Assembly: GCF_000497445.1 (NCBI RefSeq)
Contig: NZ_CM002285.1
Span: 3,236,760-3,272,403 of the forward strand
Reading direction: 5' to 3'
Length of the DNA: 35,644 nt
Source: Streptomyces roseochromogenus subsp. oscitans DS 12.976
Lineage (GTDB): Bacteria > Actinomycetota > Actinomycetes > Streptomycetales > Streptomycetaceae
This document shows positions 21,756-28,712 of this stretch, one piece after another. The notes beneath the pieces were generated by a model that was not told the origin of the DNA, made no database searches, and worked only from the letters and a program-made list of their open reading frames with translations. Position 1 is the stretch's first letter. Each line of letters opens with the position of its first letter. The translations under genes were made by a program, and so were the position numbers.

Positions 21756-22616
21756 ATGCTCAGGCTGCGCGGACGGGAATTCGGACCCCAGGAGCCGGTG
21801 ATCATGGCGATCGTGAACCGGACTCCGGACTCCTTCTACGACCAGGGCGCCACGTTCCTCGACCAGCCGGCCCTTGCGCGGGTGGAGCAGGCGGTGGCCG
21901 AGGGCGCCGCGATCATCGACATCGGCGGGGTGAAGGCAGGGCCGGGCGACGAGGTCACGGCCGAGGAGGAGGCGCGGCGGACGGTCGGCTTCGTGGCGGA
22001 GGTACGGCAGCGCTTCCCGGACGTGATCATCAGCGTGGACACCTGGCGGGCCGAGGTCGGCGCGGCGGTGTGCGAGGCGGGGGCGGATCTGCTGAACGAC
22101 GCGTGGGGCGGCGTCGACCCGGGACTCGCGGAGGTCGCGGCGCGGTACGGGGCGGGGCTGGTGTGCACGCACGCGGGGGGTGCGCGGCCGCGGACGCGTC
22201 CGCACCGGGTGACGTACGACGACGTCATGGCCGACATTCTCGATGTGACCCTGGGGCTGGCCGAGCGGGCGGTGTCGCTCGGGGTGCCGCGGCACTCGGT
22301 GCTGATCGATCCCGGGCACGACTTCGGGAAGAGCACGCGGCACAGTCTGGAGGCGACGCGGCGGCTGGGCGAGATGGTCGCCACGGGGTGGCCGGTGCTG
22401 GTGTCGCTGTCCAACAAGGACTTCGTGGGCGAGACCTTGGACCGGCCGGTGAAGGAACGTTTGATCGGTACGTTGGCGGCGACCGCGGTGTCGGCGTGGC
22501 TCGGGGCGCGGGTGTACCGCGTGCACGAGGTCACCGAGACGAAGCAGGTCCTGGACATGGTGGCGTCGATCGCCGGCCACTGTCCGCCGGCGGTCGGGCG
22601 TCGGGGGCTGGCATAG
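21756..22616 (+). CDS. folP2: Dihydropteroate synthase-like protein (FolP2 type)
   Basis: 286 residues from ATG 21756 with GGGAGGGG about 9 nt upstream. Pterin-binding TIM-barrel motifs are visible: MAIVNRTPDSFYDQG, IIDIGGVKAGPG, ISVDTWRAEV, LLNDAWGG, LIDPGHDFGKST and the C-terminal VYRVHEVTET. Synteny (next to tag/DivIVA-like genes, as Rv1207) points to the FolP2 paralogue. For the M. tuberculosis FolP2 I recall a report that it lacks dihydropteroate synthase activity, so folate synthesis should not be assumed. A possible promoter is TTGACT (21662-21667) with TGCCAT 17 nt later (weak -10). It is convergent with the RelE gene 33 bp downstream. Confidence 0.88.
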   Translation: MLRLRGREFGPQEPVIMAIVNRTPDSFYDQGATFLDQPALARVEQAVAEGAAIIDIGGVKAGPGDEVTAEEEARRTVGFVAEVRQRFPDVIISVDTWRAEVGAAVCEAGADLLNDAWGGVDPGLAEVAARYGAGLVCTHAGGARPRTRPHRVTYDDVMADILDVTLGLAERAVSLGVPRHSVLIDPGHDFGKSTRHSLEATRRLGEMVATGWPVLVSLSNKDFVGETLDRPVKERLIGTLAATAVSAWLGARVYRVHEVTETKQVLDMVASIAGHCPPAVGRRGLA

Positions 22617-22649
22617 GCGTTTCCCGCCTTCGCCGGCCCCCGCTCCTGG

Positions 22650-22901
22650 TCAGTCGAGAGTGCGCCCGATGTGTTCGATATGAAGGGTCCGGGCCTCCGA
22701 GTCAACGCGATACAGGATGCGCCAAGGGCCGCGGTGGAGACGACGGTGGCGGGTACCCCAGGCCCGGGAGCCTTCGGGCCTGGGGTCCTCGGCGAGTCGG
22801 TCGGTCGCCTGCAGGAGAGTGTCCACTCCGTGGGGGTCGTCCTTGAGGAAACCGGTGGCTTCGTCGAGCGCCATCGGCTCCCACTGGACCTCCCAGGTCA
22901 C
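22650..22901 (-). CDS. RelE/ParE-family toxin
   Basis: 83 residues from GTG 22901, which overlaps the antitoxin stop (GTGA, 22898-22901). The RelE fold signs are present: a basic core (GTRHRRLHRGPWRILYRVD) and the C-terminal strand LHIEHIGRTLD, in which the RILYRVD and IGRR-like IGRT motifs are typical. In the family such toxins cleave mRNA at the ribosome or inhibit gyrase; the RelE type is more likely here because of the Phd/YefM partner. The usual C-terminal Tyr/His of RelE is replaced by RTLD, so the catalytic mode is uncertain. The antitoxin is encoded first, as expected for a type II module. Confidence 0.85.
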   Translation of the reverse strand: MTWEVQWEPMALDEATGFLKDDPHGVDTLLQATDRLAEDPRPEGSRAWGTRHRRLHRGPWRILYRVDSEARTLHIEHIGRTLD

Positions 22902-23164
22902 TCCGCGCTCCTCCCCGCGGCTTCGAGGAGTATCCGCCGCGCCTCGCCATGGGGTACGGGGGTCTCGGTACGCCCGAGAGCGCGGTCACGCTCAAGGCGG
23001 GCCAGCGCCAGAGCATCCTCAAGGTCCTCGAGTTCCGCCGGAGAGACGAGAACAGCGGTCGGGATACCCCGGTCGGTCAGGGTGATGTGCTCGTGCTGGG
23101 CAGCCCGGCGGGCGAGCTCGCCGAGCCTGCCCCTCGCCTCGGCGATGGGATACGTAGCAGACAT
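22898..23164 (-). CDS. Phd/YefM-family antitoxin
   Basis: 88 residues from ATG 23164. MSATYPIAEARGRLGELARRA shows the Phd/YefM DNA-binding N-terminus, followed by EHITLTDRGIPTAVLVSP, also typical. The acidic C-terminus (LEDLEDALALARLERDRALG) would wrap around the toxin. The ATG lies 6 nt after a TACACT box and has no Shine-Dalgarno sequence, so it is probably leaderless. The frame would allow GTG 23179, but that lies within the operator palindrome (23171-23191), to which Phd proteins classically bind for autorepression. Confidence 0.88.
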   Translation of the reverse strand: MSATYPIAEARGRLGELARRAAQHEHITLTDRGIPTAVLVSPAELEDLEDALALARLERDRALGRTETPVPHGEARRILLEAAGRSAE

Positions 23165-23170
23165 GAATCT

Positions 23171-23191
23171 AGTGTACACCTAGGTGACACT
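23171..23191 (-). promoter_or_regulatory. Toxin-antitoxin promoter and operator palindrome
   Basis: The inverted repeat AGTGT(a)CACCT / AGGTGACACT is a perfect 10+10 palindrome apart from one bulged base. Its inner core is CACCTAGGTG. The minus-strand -10 TACACT (23176-23171) lies within it, 6 nt before the antitoxin ATG. A protein bound here would block transcription, fitting autoregulation by the Phd/RelE complex. Confidence 0.65.
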
Positions 23192-23208
23192 TCACCTCGG
23201 CCAGGCAC

Positions 23209-23967
23209 CTAGCGGGCCGCCTCCTTGGAGACCAGGGCCACCGCCTCGTCGACGTCGTCTGTCACGTGGAAGAGGAGGAGGTCCTTTTCGGCGGCCTTGC
23301 CCTGGGCGACCAGCGTGTTCTTGAGCCAGTCCACCAAGCCGCCCCAGTACTCGCTGCCGAAGAGGACGATCGGGAAGCGGGTGACCTTCTGGGTCTGGAC
23401 CAGGGTCAGCGCCTCGAAGAACTCGTCGAGCGTGCCGAGGCCGCCGGGCAGGACCACGAACCCCTGCGCGTACTTCACGAACATCATCTTGCGGACGAAG
23501 AAGTAGCGGAAGTTGAGGCCGATGTCGACGTAGGGGTTCAGGCCCTGCTCGAAGGGCAGTTCGATGCCGAGGCCGACCGAGATGCCGCCCGCCTCGCACG
23601 CGCCCTTGTTGGCCGCCTCCATCGCCCCGGGCCCGCCGCCGGTGATCACCGCCCAGCCCGCCTCGACCAGCCCGCGGCCGAGCCGCACGCCCGCGTCGTA
23701 CTCCGGTGAGTCCACCGGCGTCCGTGCCGAGCCGAACACGCTGATGGCAGGCGGGAGTTCGGCGAGCGTGCCGAATCCCTCGATGAACTCCGACTGGATA
23801 CGGAGCACGCGCCAGGGGTCGGTGTGGACCCAGTCCGTGGGGCCGCCCGCGTCCAGCAGCCGCTGGTCGGTCGTACTCGCCGTCACCTGTCCCCGCCGTC
23901 GCAGGACCGGTCCGAGCCGCTGCTCGTCCGGCGGCACCTTCTTCCCCTCGGGGTTACCGGTAGCCAT
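23209..23967 (-). CDS. TIGR00730/LOG-family Rossmann-fold protein (cytokinin riboside 5'-monophosphate phosphoribohydrolase-like)
   Basis: 252 residues from ATG 23967 with GGAGGGAG 5 nt upstream. The lysine-decarboxylase-like fold is shown by ISVFGSARTPVDSPEYD, VITGGGPGAMEAANKGA and the catalytic PGGLGTLDEFFE motif (PGGxGTxxE). Family enzymes hydrolyse nucleoside 5'-monophosphates to base and ribose 5-phosphate, with cytokinin nucleotides as the known substrates in plants and M. tuberculosis Rv1205. The extended N-terminus (about 75 residues with QRLLDAGGPTDWVHTDPWRV) is typical of actinobacterial members. It follows dapE by 104 bp, with a perfect palindrome in the gap. Confidence 0.9.
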   Translation of the reverse strand: MATGNPEGKKVPPDEQRLGPVLRRRGQVTASTTDQRLLDAGGPTDWVHTDPWRVLRIQSEFIEGFGTLAELPPAISVFGSARTPVDSPEYDAGVRLGRGLVEAGWAVITGGGPGAMEAANKGACEAGGISVGLGIELPFEQGLNPYVDIGLNFRYFFVRKMMFVKYAQGFVVLPGGLGTLDEFFEALTLVQTQKVTRFPIVLFGSEYWGGLVDWLKNTLVAQGKAAEKDLLLFHVTDDVDEAVALVSKEAAR

Positions 23968-24027
23968 GTGCGCTCCCTCCGATTGCGGGTGGTTCCACCT
24001 CAGCGTAGATCCACGCGGGTTACGGAG

Positions 24028-24049
24028 GGGGGACATGCGCATGTCCCCC
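24028..24049. promoter_or_regulatory. Perfect 22-bp palindrome between dapE and the LOG-family gene
   Basis: GGGGGACATGC followed directly by GCATGTCCCCC, with no mismatch and no spacer. As RNA it gives a stem of 8-9 bp with a tight loop and could terminate dapE transcription (23 nt past its stop). As DNA it is a candidate dimer operator. A small inverted repeat GGTGG-AA-CCACC lies close to the LOG-gene start. Confidence 0.6.
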
Positions 24050-24071
24050 ATGCGTGCGCCATGCGGGATCC

Positions 24072-25151
24072 TTACGCCGTCAGCCAGTCTCGCAGCCGCT
24101 CCTCGCCCGCCAGGATCTTCGCCGTCTCCACCCGCTCGTCGCGCTTGTGGGCCAGGTGCGGGTTGCCGGGGCCGTAGTTGACCGCGGGTACGCCGAGCGC
24201 GGAGAAGCGGGAGACGTCCGTCCAGCCGTACTTGGGCTTCGGAGTGCCGCCCACCGCCTCGATGAAGGCCACCGCGGCCGGGTGCGAGAGACCGGGCAGC
24301 GCACCGGGGCTGTGGTCGTCGACCACGAACTCCGTCACCCCGCAGTCCGCGAACACCTCGCGGACATGCGCGATCGCCTCCTCCTCGGTGCGATCGGGGG
24401 CGTAGCGGAAGTTGACCGTCACCACGCACTCGTCGGGGATGACGTTGCCGGCCACTCCCCCGCCGATGCGCACCGCGTTCAGGCCCTCGCGGTACTCCAG
24501 GCCGTCGATCAGCGGCCAGCGCGGCTCGTAGGACGCCAGGCGGGCCAGGATGGGGGCCGCCGCGTGGATGGCGTTGGAGCCCATCCAGCCGCGCGCCGAG
24601 TGGGCCCGCTCGCCCTTCGTCTTCAGCAGCACCCGCAGCGTGCCCTGGCAGCCGCCCTCGACCTCGCCGTCGGAGGGCTCCAGCAGGACCGCGAAATCGC
24701 CGCGCAGCCACTCGGGATGGGCCTCGGCGACATGCTTGAGGCCGTTGAGCTCGGCGGCGACCTCCTCGTTGTCGTAGAAGACGAAGGTCAGGTCGCGGTT
24801 GGGGGCGGGGACGGTGGCCGCGACGCGCAGCTGCACCGCGACGCCCGCCTTCATGTCGCAGGTGCCGCAGCCCCACAGCACGCCGTCCTCGTCCAGGCGC
24901 GAGGGCACGTTGTCCGCGATCGGGACCGTGTCGATGTGGCCGGCCAGGATCACGCGCTCGGCGCGGCCCAGGTTCGTGCGGGCGATCACGTTGTTGCCGT
25001 AGCGGTCGACCGTCAGGTGCGGCAGGGCGCGCAGGGCGGTCTCGATCGCGTCCGCGAGCGGCTTCTCGGTGCCGCTCTCGGAGGGGAAGTCCACGAGCTG
25101 CGCGGTGAGCGCGGCGGCATCGAGCGTGAGGTCAAGCGAGGTGTCGGCCAT
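24072..25151 (-). CDS. dapE: Succinyl-diaminopimelate desuccinylase
   Basis: 359 residues from ATG 25151. A M20-family dinuclear zinc peptidase that converts N-succinyl-LL-2,6-diaminopimelate to LL-diaminopimelate and succinate. Metal-binding motifs: [10 protein letters not shown] (first His, with catalytic Asp), [10 protein letters not shown] (bridging Asp) and YDNEEV (general-base Glu and metal ligand). The lid domain includes [16 protein letters not shown], which carries the conserved substrate-binding His, and the C-terminus has [15 protein letters not shown] with the last metal His. A TANNNT box (TAGGGT) 7 nt upstream and no Shine-Dalgarno indicate leaderless translation. DapC, which makes the precursor of this enzyme's substrate, lies 1.9 kb away. 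Confidence 0.96.
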   Translation of the reverse strand: MADTSLDLTLDAAALTAQLVDFPSESGTEKPLADAIETALRALPHLTVDRYGNNVIARTNLGRAERVILAGHIDTVPIADNVPSRLDEDGVLWGCGTCDMKAGVAVQLRVAATVPAPNRDLTFVFYDNEEVAAELNGLKHVAEAHPEWLRGDFAVLLEPSDGEVEGGCQGTLRVLLKTKGERAHSARGWMGSNAIHAAAPILARLASYEPRWPLIDGLEYREGLNAVRIGGGVAGNVIPDECVVTVNFRYAPDRTEEEAIAHVREVFADCGVTEFVVDDHSPGALPGLSHPAAVAFIEAVGGTPKPKYGWTDVSRFSALGVPAVNYGPGNPHLAHKRDERVETAKILAGEERLRDWLTA

Positions 25152-25158
25152 GGCGTCG

Positions 25159-25164
25159 ACCCTA
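25159..25164 (-). promoter_or_regulatory. dapE: -10 box TAGGGT of a leaderless promoter (dapE)
   Basis: TAGGGT on the minus strand ends 7 nt before ATG 25151; there is no ribosome-binding site. Divergent from the next TANNNT box at 25237, so the 97-bp gap holds two back-to-back leaderless promoters. Confidence 0.5.
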
Positions 25165-25236
25165 GCGCGCCCTCTGCCGGAGCCGTGGGTAAGCGCTGTC
25201 CCCGTGACCCCTCGTGAGGGCCCGGCGGCCCTCCAG

Positions 25237-25242
25237 TACCTT
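25237..25242 (+). promoter_or_regulatory. -10 box TACCTT of a leaderless promoter
   Basis: TACCTT ends 6 nt before GTG 25249; no Shine-Dalgarno sequence is present. Confidence 0.45.
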
Positions 25243-25248
25243 GGACGC

Positions 25249-26238
25249 GTGTCAGAGCCCCCCACCCGTCCCAAGCGTCGCGGCCGCCTCTTTCGTTTCA
25301 GTGCGGCCCTGTTGGTCCTGTGCGGTGTCGCCGCATACCTCGTGGTGCAGTACGTCACTGGAGGCGGCGGAGCGCGCGGCTGCAAGGTGGTCGCGTCCTC
25401 GGGCGACGGAACGTCGTACGAGTTCACGCCGGAGCAGGCGGGGAACGCGGCGACGATCGCGGCCGTGGGCACCGGGCGCGGGATGCCCGAGCGGGCGGTG
25501 ACGATCGCGCTGGCGACCGCCCTGCAGGAGTCGGGCCTGCGCAACATCGAGCACGGTGACCGGGATTCGCTGGGCCTGTTCCAGCAGCGGCCCTCGCAGG
25601 GCTGGGGCACCGAGCAGCAGATCATGGACCCGGCGTACGCGGCCGGCATCTTCTACGCGCACCTCGCCAAGGTGCCCGACTACGCCGATCTGCCGCTGAC
25701 CGAGGCGGCCCAGGAGGTCCAGCGCAGCGGCTACCCGGAGGCGTACGCCAAACACGAGCCGGACGCCACGCTGCTGGCGGCGGCGCTGACCGGCCGCGCG
25801 GCGGCCACGCTGACCTGCGACGGGCGCCAGGACCCCACGGACTCGGCGACGGGTCCGGACGCGGTACGGGCCGCACTGGTACGGGACTTCGGGCGGGACG
25901 CGCTGCAGGAGACCGGTGCGGAGGTGGGCGGTACGCCCGTGCCGTCGCCGTCCCCCTCGCCGAGCGTGACCGCGACCGCGCAGGGGCGGACCGTGACCGT
26001 GCCGGTGCCGCAGGGCACGAAGGTCGATGCGATCGGGCGCGGCGAACGGGAGCGCGGCTGGCAGCTGGCGCAGTGGGCCGTGGCCAACTCCTCGGCGCTG
26101 CACATCCAGCGGGTGTCGTACGCGGGCCGGGAGTGGGCGGCCGGGAGCGGCGGCGGCCAGTGGAAGCCGACTGCGTCGGGCGGGGCCGCCGATGCGGAGA
26201 GTTCCGCGGGGGCCGTCCGGATCGTGACCGGACAGTAG
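25249..26238 (+). CDS. Membrane-anchored lysozyme-like/transglycosylase-like protein
   Basis: 329 residues from GTG 25249. A basic N-terminus ([10 protein letters not shown]) is followed by one transmembrane helix ([20 protein letters not shown]), so the rest faces the outside. Residues about 55-200 resemble the lysozyme superfamily: [13 protein letters not shown] (Glu in ESG as in lytic transglycosylases), then [16 protein letters not shown] (compare GLMQ) and [14 protein letters not shown] Pro/Ser linker (PSPSPSPSV) leads to a C-terminal domain ([30 protein letters not shown]) that recurs in actinobacterial wall proteins. Database names such as heavy metal transporter are sometimes attached to this group and have no support here. 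A wall-cleaving role is inferred. Confidence 0.72.
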   Translation: MSEPPTRPKRRGRLFRFSAALLVLCGVAAYLVVQYVTGGGGARGCKVVASSGDGTSYEFTPEQAGNAATIAAVGTGRGMPERAVTIALATALQESGLRNIEHGDRDSLGLFQQRPSQGWGTEQQIMDPAYAAGIFYAHLAKVPDYADLPLTEAAQEVQRSGYPEAYAKHEPDATLLAAALTGRAAATLTCDGRQDPTDSATGPDAVRAALVRDFGRDALQETGAEVGGTPVPSPSPSPSVTATAQGRTVTVPVPQGTKVDAIGRGERERGWQLAQWAVANSSALHIQRVSYAGREWAAGSGGGQWKPTASGGAADAESSAGAVRIVTGQ

Positions 26239-26300
26239 TACGGGATCCCACTCCCCCGGGTGATGTGGCGCCGGCTGGGCGCACGGTCCGGGCGGGATAC

Positions 26301-26364
26301 GCGCTGTCTCCCGAATCCCTTGGAAAACAAGGGCCGTAAGGATTCTGCGGGATTTCCGGGAGAC
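26301..26364 (+). ncRNA. Structured RNA element (unclassified) downstream of the lysozyme-like gene
   Basis: GTCTCCCG (26306-26313) pairs with CGGGAGAC (26357-26364) and ATCCC (26315-26319) with GGGAT (26349-26353), forming a 13-bp two-part stem. Inside it a small hairpin CTTG(g)AAAA-CAAG appears at 26319-26331, with competing pairing of CCC and GGG. It may be the terminator of the preceding gene or a regulatory RNA; I recognise no riboswitch class. Confidence 0.45.
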
Positions 26365-26369
26365 GCTCT

Positions 26370-26410
26370 TTGCCCGTTTTTATCCCCACCTGATAATGCG
26401 ATGCGTTATC
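26370..26410 (+). promoter_or_regulatory. Promoter with overlapping palindrome for the small secreted protein
   Basis: TTGCCC (26370-26375) and GATAAT (26392-26397) are 16 nt apart. The -10 is part of an inverted repeat GATAATGC-gat-GCGTTATC (26392-26410; one mismatch), in an AT-rich patch that is unusual for this sequence. The leader to ATG 26526 would be about 120 nt. The overlap suggests an operator. Confidence 0.5.
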
Positions 26411-26525
26411 CATTCTTTACCTGGGGCGTCCGCAACCTTCGCGGGCTTCGAGCGGTAGTCACGGCGTCCGAGCCCGGAGCCGGGACCGGACACAGACACC
26501 GTTCTCTCCCGTCGAATGGAGCATC

Positions 26526-26939
26526 ATGTCCCTCCCTCTGACCCGCCGGATCGCCCGTGCCGCGCTGCTCGTCGCAGCGGGAACGGCAGCCGGGGTCGGT
26601 GCGGCCGGCTCCGCCGGTGCGGCCACGAACCTGCCGGTGGCGACCCCGAACACGGCTGGCCTGACCGCCCCGGACACGGCGAACGTCGGCAGCACCGTCG
26701 GCGAGGCCGCGCAGAACGCCGGCTCGGTCGCGACCGCCACCGGCGGTAAGGCGGTCGGGCAGACCCTGCCGGGCGTGACCAAGGCCGGCGGCAACACCCT
26801 GAAGAAGACGACGCCGGTGGCGGAGAACGCCGCGGGGCAGGCGGCCGGGACGGCGGGCAGCGTCATCGGGGACGCCGCGAAGACCGGTGCGCCCCAGCTG
26901 CCGTCACTGCCGGGCGGGACGCTGTCGCAGCTCGGCTGA
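26526..26939 (+). CDS. Small secreted Ala/Gly/Thr-rich protein, unknown function
   Basis: 137 residues from ATG 26526 (GGAG 4 nt upstream). The N-terminus MSLPLTRRIARAALLVAAG has a basic n-region and a hydrophobic core, with signal peptidase cleavage likely after GSAGA or GAA (about residue 32-33). The mature part is a low-complexity series of short Ala/Gly/Thr/Val units (NVGSTVGEAAQNAGSV, KAVGQTLPGVTKAGG, AGQAAGTAGSVIGDAAK) with no cysteine and no catalytic motif. The composition recalls surface-active or wall-associated peptides, but I do not recognise the family. It has its own promoter and a very strong terminator, so it is a stand-alone transcript. Confidence 0.8.
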   Translation: MSLPLTRRIARAALLVAAGTAAGVGAAGSAGAATNLPVATPNTAGLTAPDTANVGSTVGEAAQNAGSVATATGGKAVGQTLPGVTKAGGNTLKKTTPVAENAAGQAAGTAGSVIGDAAKTGAPQLPSLPGGTLSQLG

Positions 26940-26960
26940 GCGGCCGGCTCTGACCGCCGA

Positions 26961-26988
26961 CGGGGTCCAGGGAGTTCCCTGGGCCCCG
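26961..26988 (+). terminator. Strong terminator after the secreted-protein gene
   Basis: CGGGGTCCAGGGA (26961-26973) and TCCCTGGGCCCCG (26976-26988) form a 13-bp stem with one G-T pair and a minimal loop. T-rich TTGCCGTTTGTT follows, which suits the plus-strand transcript. Confidence 0.9.
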
Positions 26989-27034
26989 TTGCCGTTTGTT
27001 CCTCCGTCGGCAGCCGTGGCCGCAGCCATGGCCG

Positions 27035-28126
27035 TTACAGGCGGGATACCGCTGCCTGGACGCGTTCGTCCGTCGCCGTCAGGGCCACGCGTACGAACTG
27101 TTCGCCCGCCTCGCCGTAGAAGTCGCCCGGGGCGACGAGGATGCCGAGGCCGGCGAGGTGGGCGACCGTGGTCCAGCAGGACTCGTCGCGGGTGGCCCAG
27201 AGGTAGAGGCTCGCCTCGCTGTGCTCGATGCGGAAGCCGTGGCCGAGCAGGGCCGCCCGCAGGGCCTCGCGGCGGGCGGCGTAGCGCTCGCGCTGGACGC
27301 GGACGTGCTCGTCGTCGCCCAGGGCCGCCACGACGGCCGCCTGCGTGGGCGCCGAGGTCATCATGCCGCCGTGCTTGCGGATCTCCAGCAGCGGGCCGAG
27401 GACGGCCGGGTCACCGGCGATGAAGGCCGCGCGGTAGCCCGCCAGGTTGGAGCGCTTGGAGAGGGAGTGGACGGCGACGATGCCGTCGTAGGAGCCGCCG
27501 TTGACGTCCGGGTGCAGGACCGAGACCGGGTCGGCCTCCCAGCCCAGTTCCAGATAGCACTCGTCGGAGAAGAGCAGGACGCCGTGGGCGCGGGCCCAGG
27601 CGACGATGTCCGTCAGCTCCCGCTTCGACAGCACCTTGCCGGTGGGGTTGGACGGGGAGTTCAGCCAGAGGAGCTTCAGGCCGGCCGGGTCGAGGTCGCG
27701 CGGGTCGTCGTAGACCTCGTAGTCGGCGCGGGCCAGGCGGGCGCCGACCTCGTACGTGGGGTAGGCGAGGCGCGGGTAGGCGACCTTGTCGCCGGGGCCG
27801 AGGCCCAGCTGGGTCGGCAGCCAGGCCACCAGTTCCTTGGAGCCGACGACCGGCAGGACATGGCGGTGGGTGATCTCCCGGGCGCCCAGGCGGCGCTCCA
27901 GCCAGCCGGTGATCGCGTCGCGCAGCGCCGGGGTGCCCCAGACGGTCGGGTAGCCCGGGGAGTCGGCCGCGTCGATCAGGGCCTTCTGGACCAGCTCGGG
28001 CACGGGGTCGACCGGGGTGCCCACGGACAGGTCGACGATCCCGTCGGGGTGCGCGGCGGCCGTCTTCTTGTACGGCTCCAGCTTGTCCCAGGGGAAGGTG
28101 GGGAGCCGGTCGGAGACTGCGGACAC
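27035..28126 (-). CDS. dapC: N-succinyldiaminopimelate aminotransferase (class I PLP)
   Basis: 363 residues from GTG 28126; GTG 28141 is an in-frame alternative, and neither has a clear Shine-Dalgarno sequence. DapC transaminates N-succinyl-2-amino-6-ketopimelate to succinyl-LL-diaminopimelate, the substrate of DapE. The fold-type I aminotransferase features are present: VDLSVGTPVDPVPE, YPTVWGTPALRDAI, LLWLNSPSNPTGKVL, LFSDECYLELGW (Asp that binds the pyridine nitrogen) and SLSKRSNLAGYR with the PLP lysine, then LYLWATRDES near the C-terminus. The M. tuberculosis counterpart is Rv1178, also beside the ferredoxin gene. It may share a transcript with fdxA, though a strong hairpin lies between them. 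Confidence 0.92.
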   Translation of the reverse strand: MSAVSDRLPTFPWDKLEPYKKTAAAHPDGIVDLSVGTPVDPVPELVQKALIDAADSPGYPTVWGTPALRDAITGWLERRLGAREITHRHVLPVVGSKELVAWLPTQLGLGPGDKVAYPRLAYPTYEVGARLARADYEVYDDPRDLDPAGLKLLWLNSPSNPTGKVLSKRELTDIVAWARAHGVLLFSDECYLELGWEADPVSVLHPDVNGGSYDGIVAVHSLSKRSNLAGYRAAFIAGDPAVLGPLLEIRKHGGMMTSAPTQAAVVAALGDDEHVRVQRERYAARREALRAALLGHGFRIEHSEASLYLWATRDESCWTTVAHLAGLGILVAPGDFYGEAGEQFVRVALTATDERVQAAVSRL

Positions 28127-28160
28127 GGGAATCAGGCTCACTTTCGTACGGTGCGGCAAA

Positions 28161-28216
28161 CGCCTCGGTCCCGTGCGGCGGTGATCGGGGTGATCGGGCC
28201 GTACGGGACCGAGGCG
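28161..28216 (-). terminator. Long-stem hairpin between fdxA and dapC
   Basis: CGCCTCGGTCCCGT (28161-28174) and ACGGGACCGAGGCG (28203-28216) are perfect 14-bp arms around a 28-nt loop that contains a GTGATCGGG direct repeat. It lies just downstream of the ferredoxin stop and before the dapC start, so it should terminate or attenuate fdxA transcripts. Confidence 0.75.
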
Positions 28217-28251
28217 GCGCGTTCGCGGGCGGCCGCTTGGCGCTTAGACGG

Positions 28252-28572
28252 TCACTCGCCCTGCGGCGGGAGCGCGGCGACGAAGGGGTGGTCGCGCTCG
28301 ATCAGCCCCAGCTTGCTGGCACCGCCGGGAGAGCCGAGTTCGTCGAAGAACTCGACGTTGGCCTTGTAGTAGTCCTTCCACTCCTCCGGGACGTCGTCCT
28401 CGTAGAAGATCGCCTCGACCGGGCAGACCGGCTCACAGGCACCACAGTCGACGCATTCGTCCGGGTGGATGTACAAGGACCGGGAGCCCTCGTAAATGCA
28501 GTCGACCGGGCACTCCTCGATGCACGCCTTGTCCTTGACGTCGACACAAGGCTGCGCGATGACGTAGGTCAC
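28252..28572 (-). CDS. fdxA: Seven-iron ferredoxin (3Fe-4S / 4Fe-4S)
   Basis: 106 residues from GTG 28572 with GAGGAGG about 9 nt upstream. Cysteines follow the FdI pattern: C9, C17 and C50 for the 3Fe-4S cluster; C21, C40, C43 and C46 for the 4Fe-4S cluster (ECVDCGACEPVCP); and an extra C25. The C-terminal extension (VPEEWKDYYKANVEFFDELG) is typical of the actinobacterial FdxA/FdxC type. It carries electrons in the cytoplasm; its partners are not encoded in the window. By position it corresponds to M. tuberculosis Rv1177 (fdxC). Confidence 0.95.
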   Translation of the reverse strand: MTYVIAQPCVDVKDKACIEECPVDCIYEGSRSLYIHPDECVDCGACEPVCPVEAIFYEDDVPEEWKDYYKANVEFFDELGSPGGASKLGLIERDHPFVAALPPQGE

Positions 28573-28712
28573 GCTGTCGTTCCTCCTCGATAGGGCGCTG
28601 GCGGGCCTCCTCAGGCTCCGCCGCCTGGCGCGCGGGAGCGCGGCGTCGTCGATGCCCGCCCCTAGTATCTCCGTTCCGGGGCATGATCCGTACAGGAGGG
28701 GTGAACTGACCA

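Noticed and set aside
21756..22616. Sulfonamide-resistance interpretation of the dihydropteroate synthase-like gene
   Set aside because: Synteny fits the chromosomal FolP2 paralogue, there is no mobile element, and nothing suggests a sul-type enzyme.
26239..26525. c-di-AMP (ydaO-type) riboswitch, common before actinobacterial wall-hydrolase genes
   Set aside because: The characteristic conserved segments are absent and the gene downstream is not a hydrolase.
21247..28199. Exact 20-base word repeated at 21247-21266 and 28180-28199
   Set aside because: It consists of two GGTGATCGGG units; one copy is in a coding His-Pro-Asp tail and the other in a terminator loop. It is likely chance in simple sequence.
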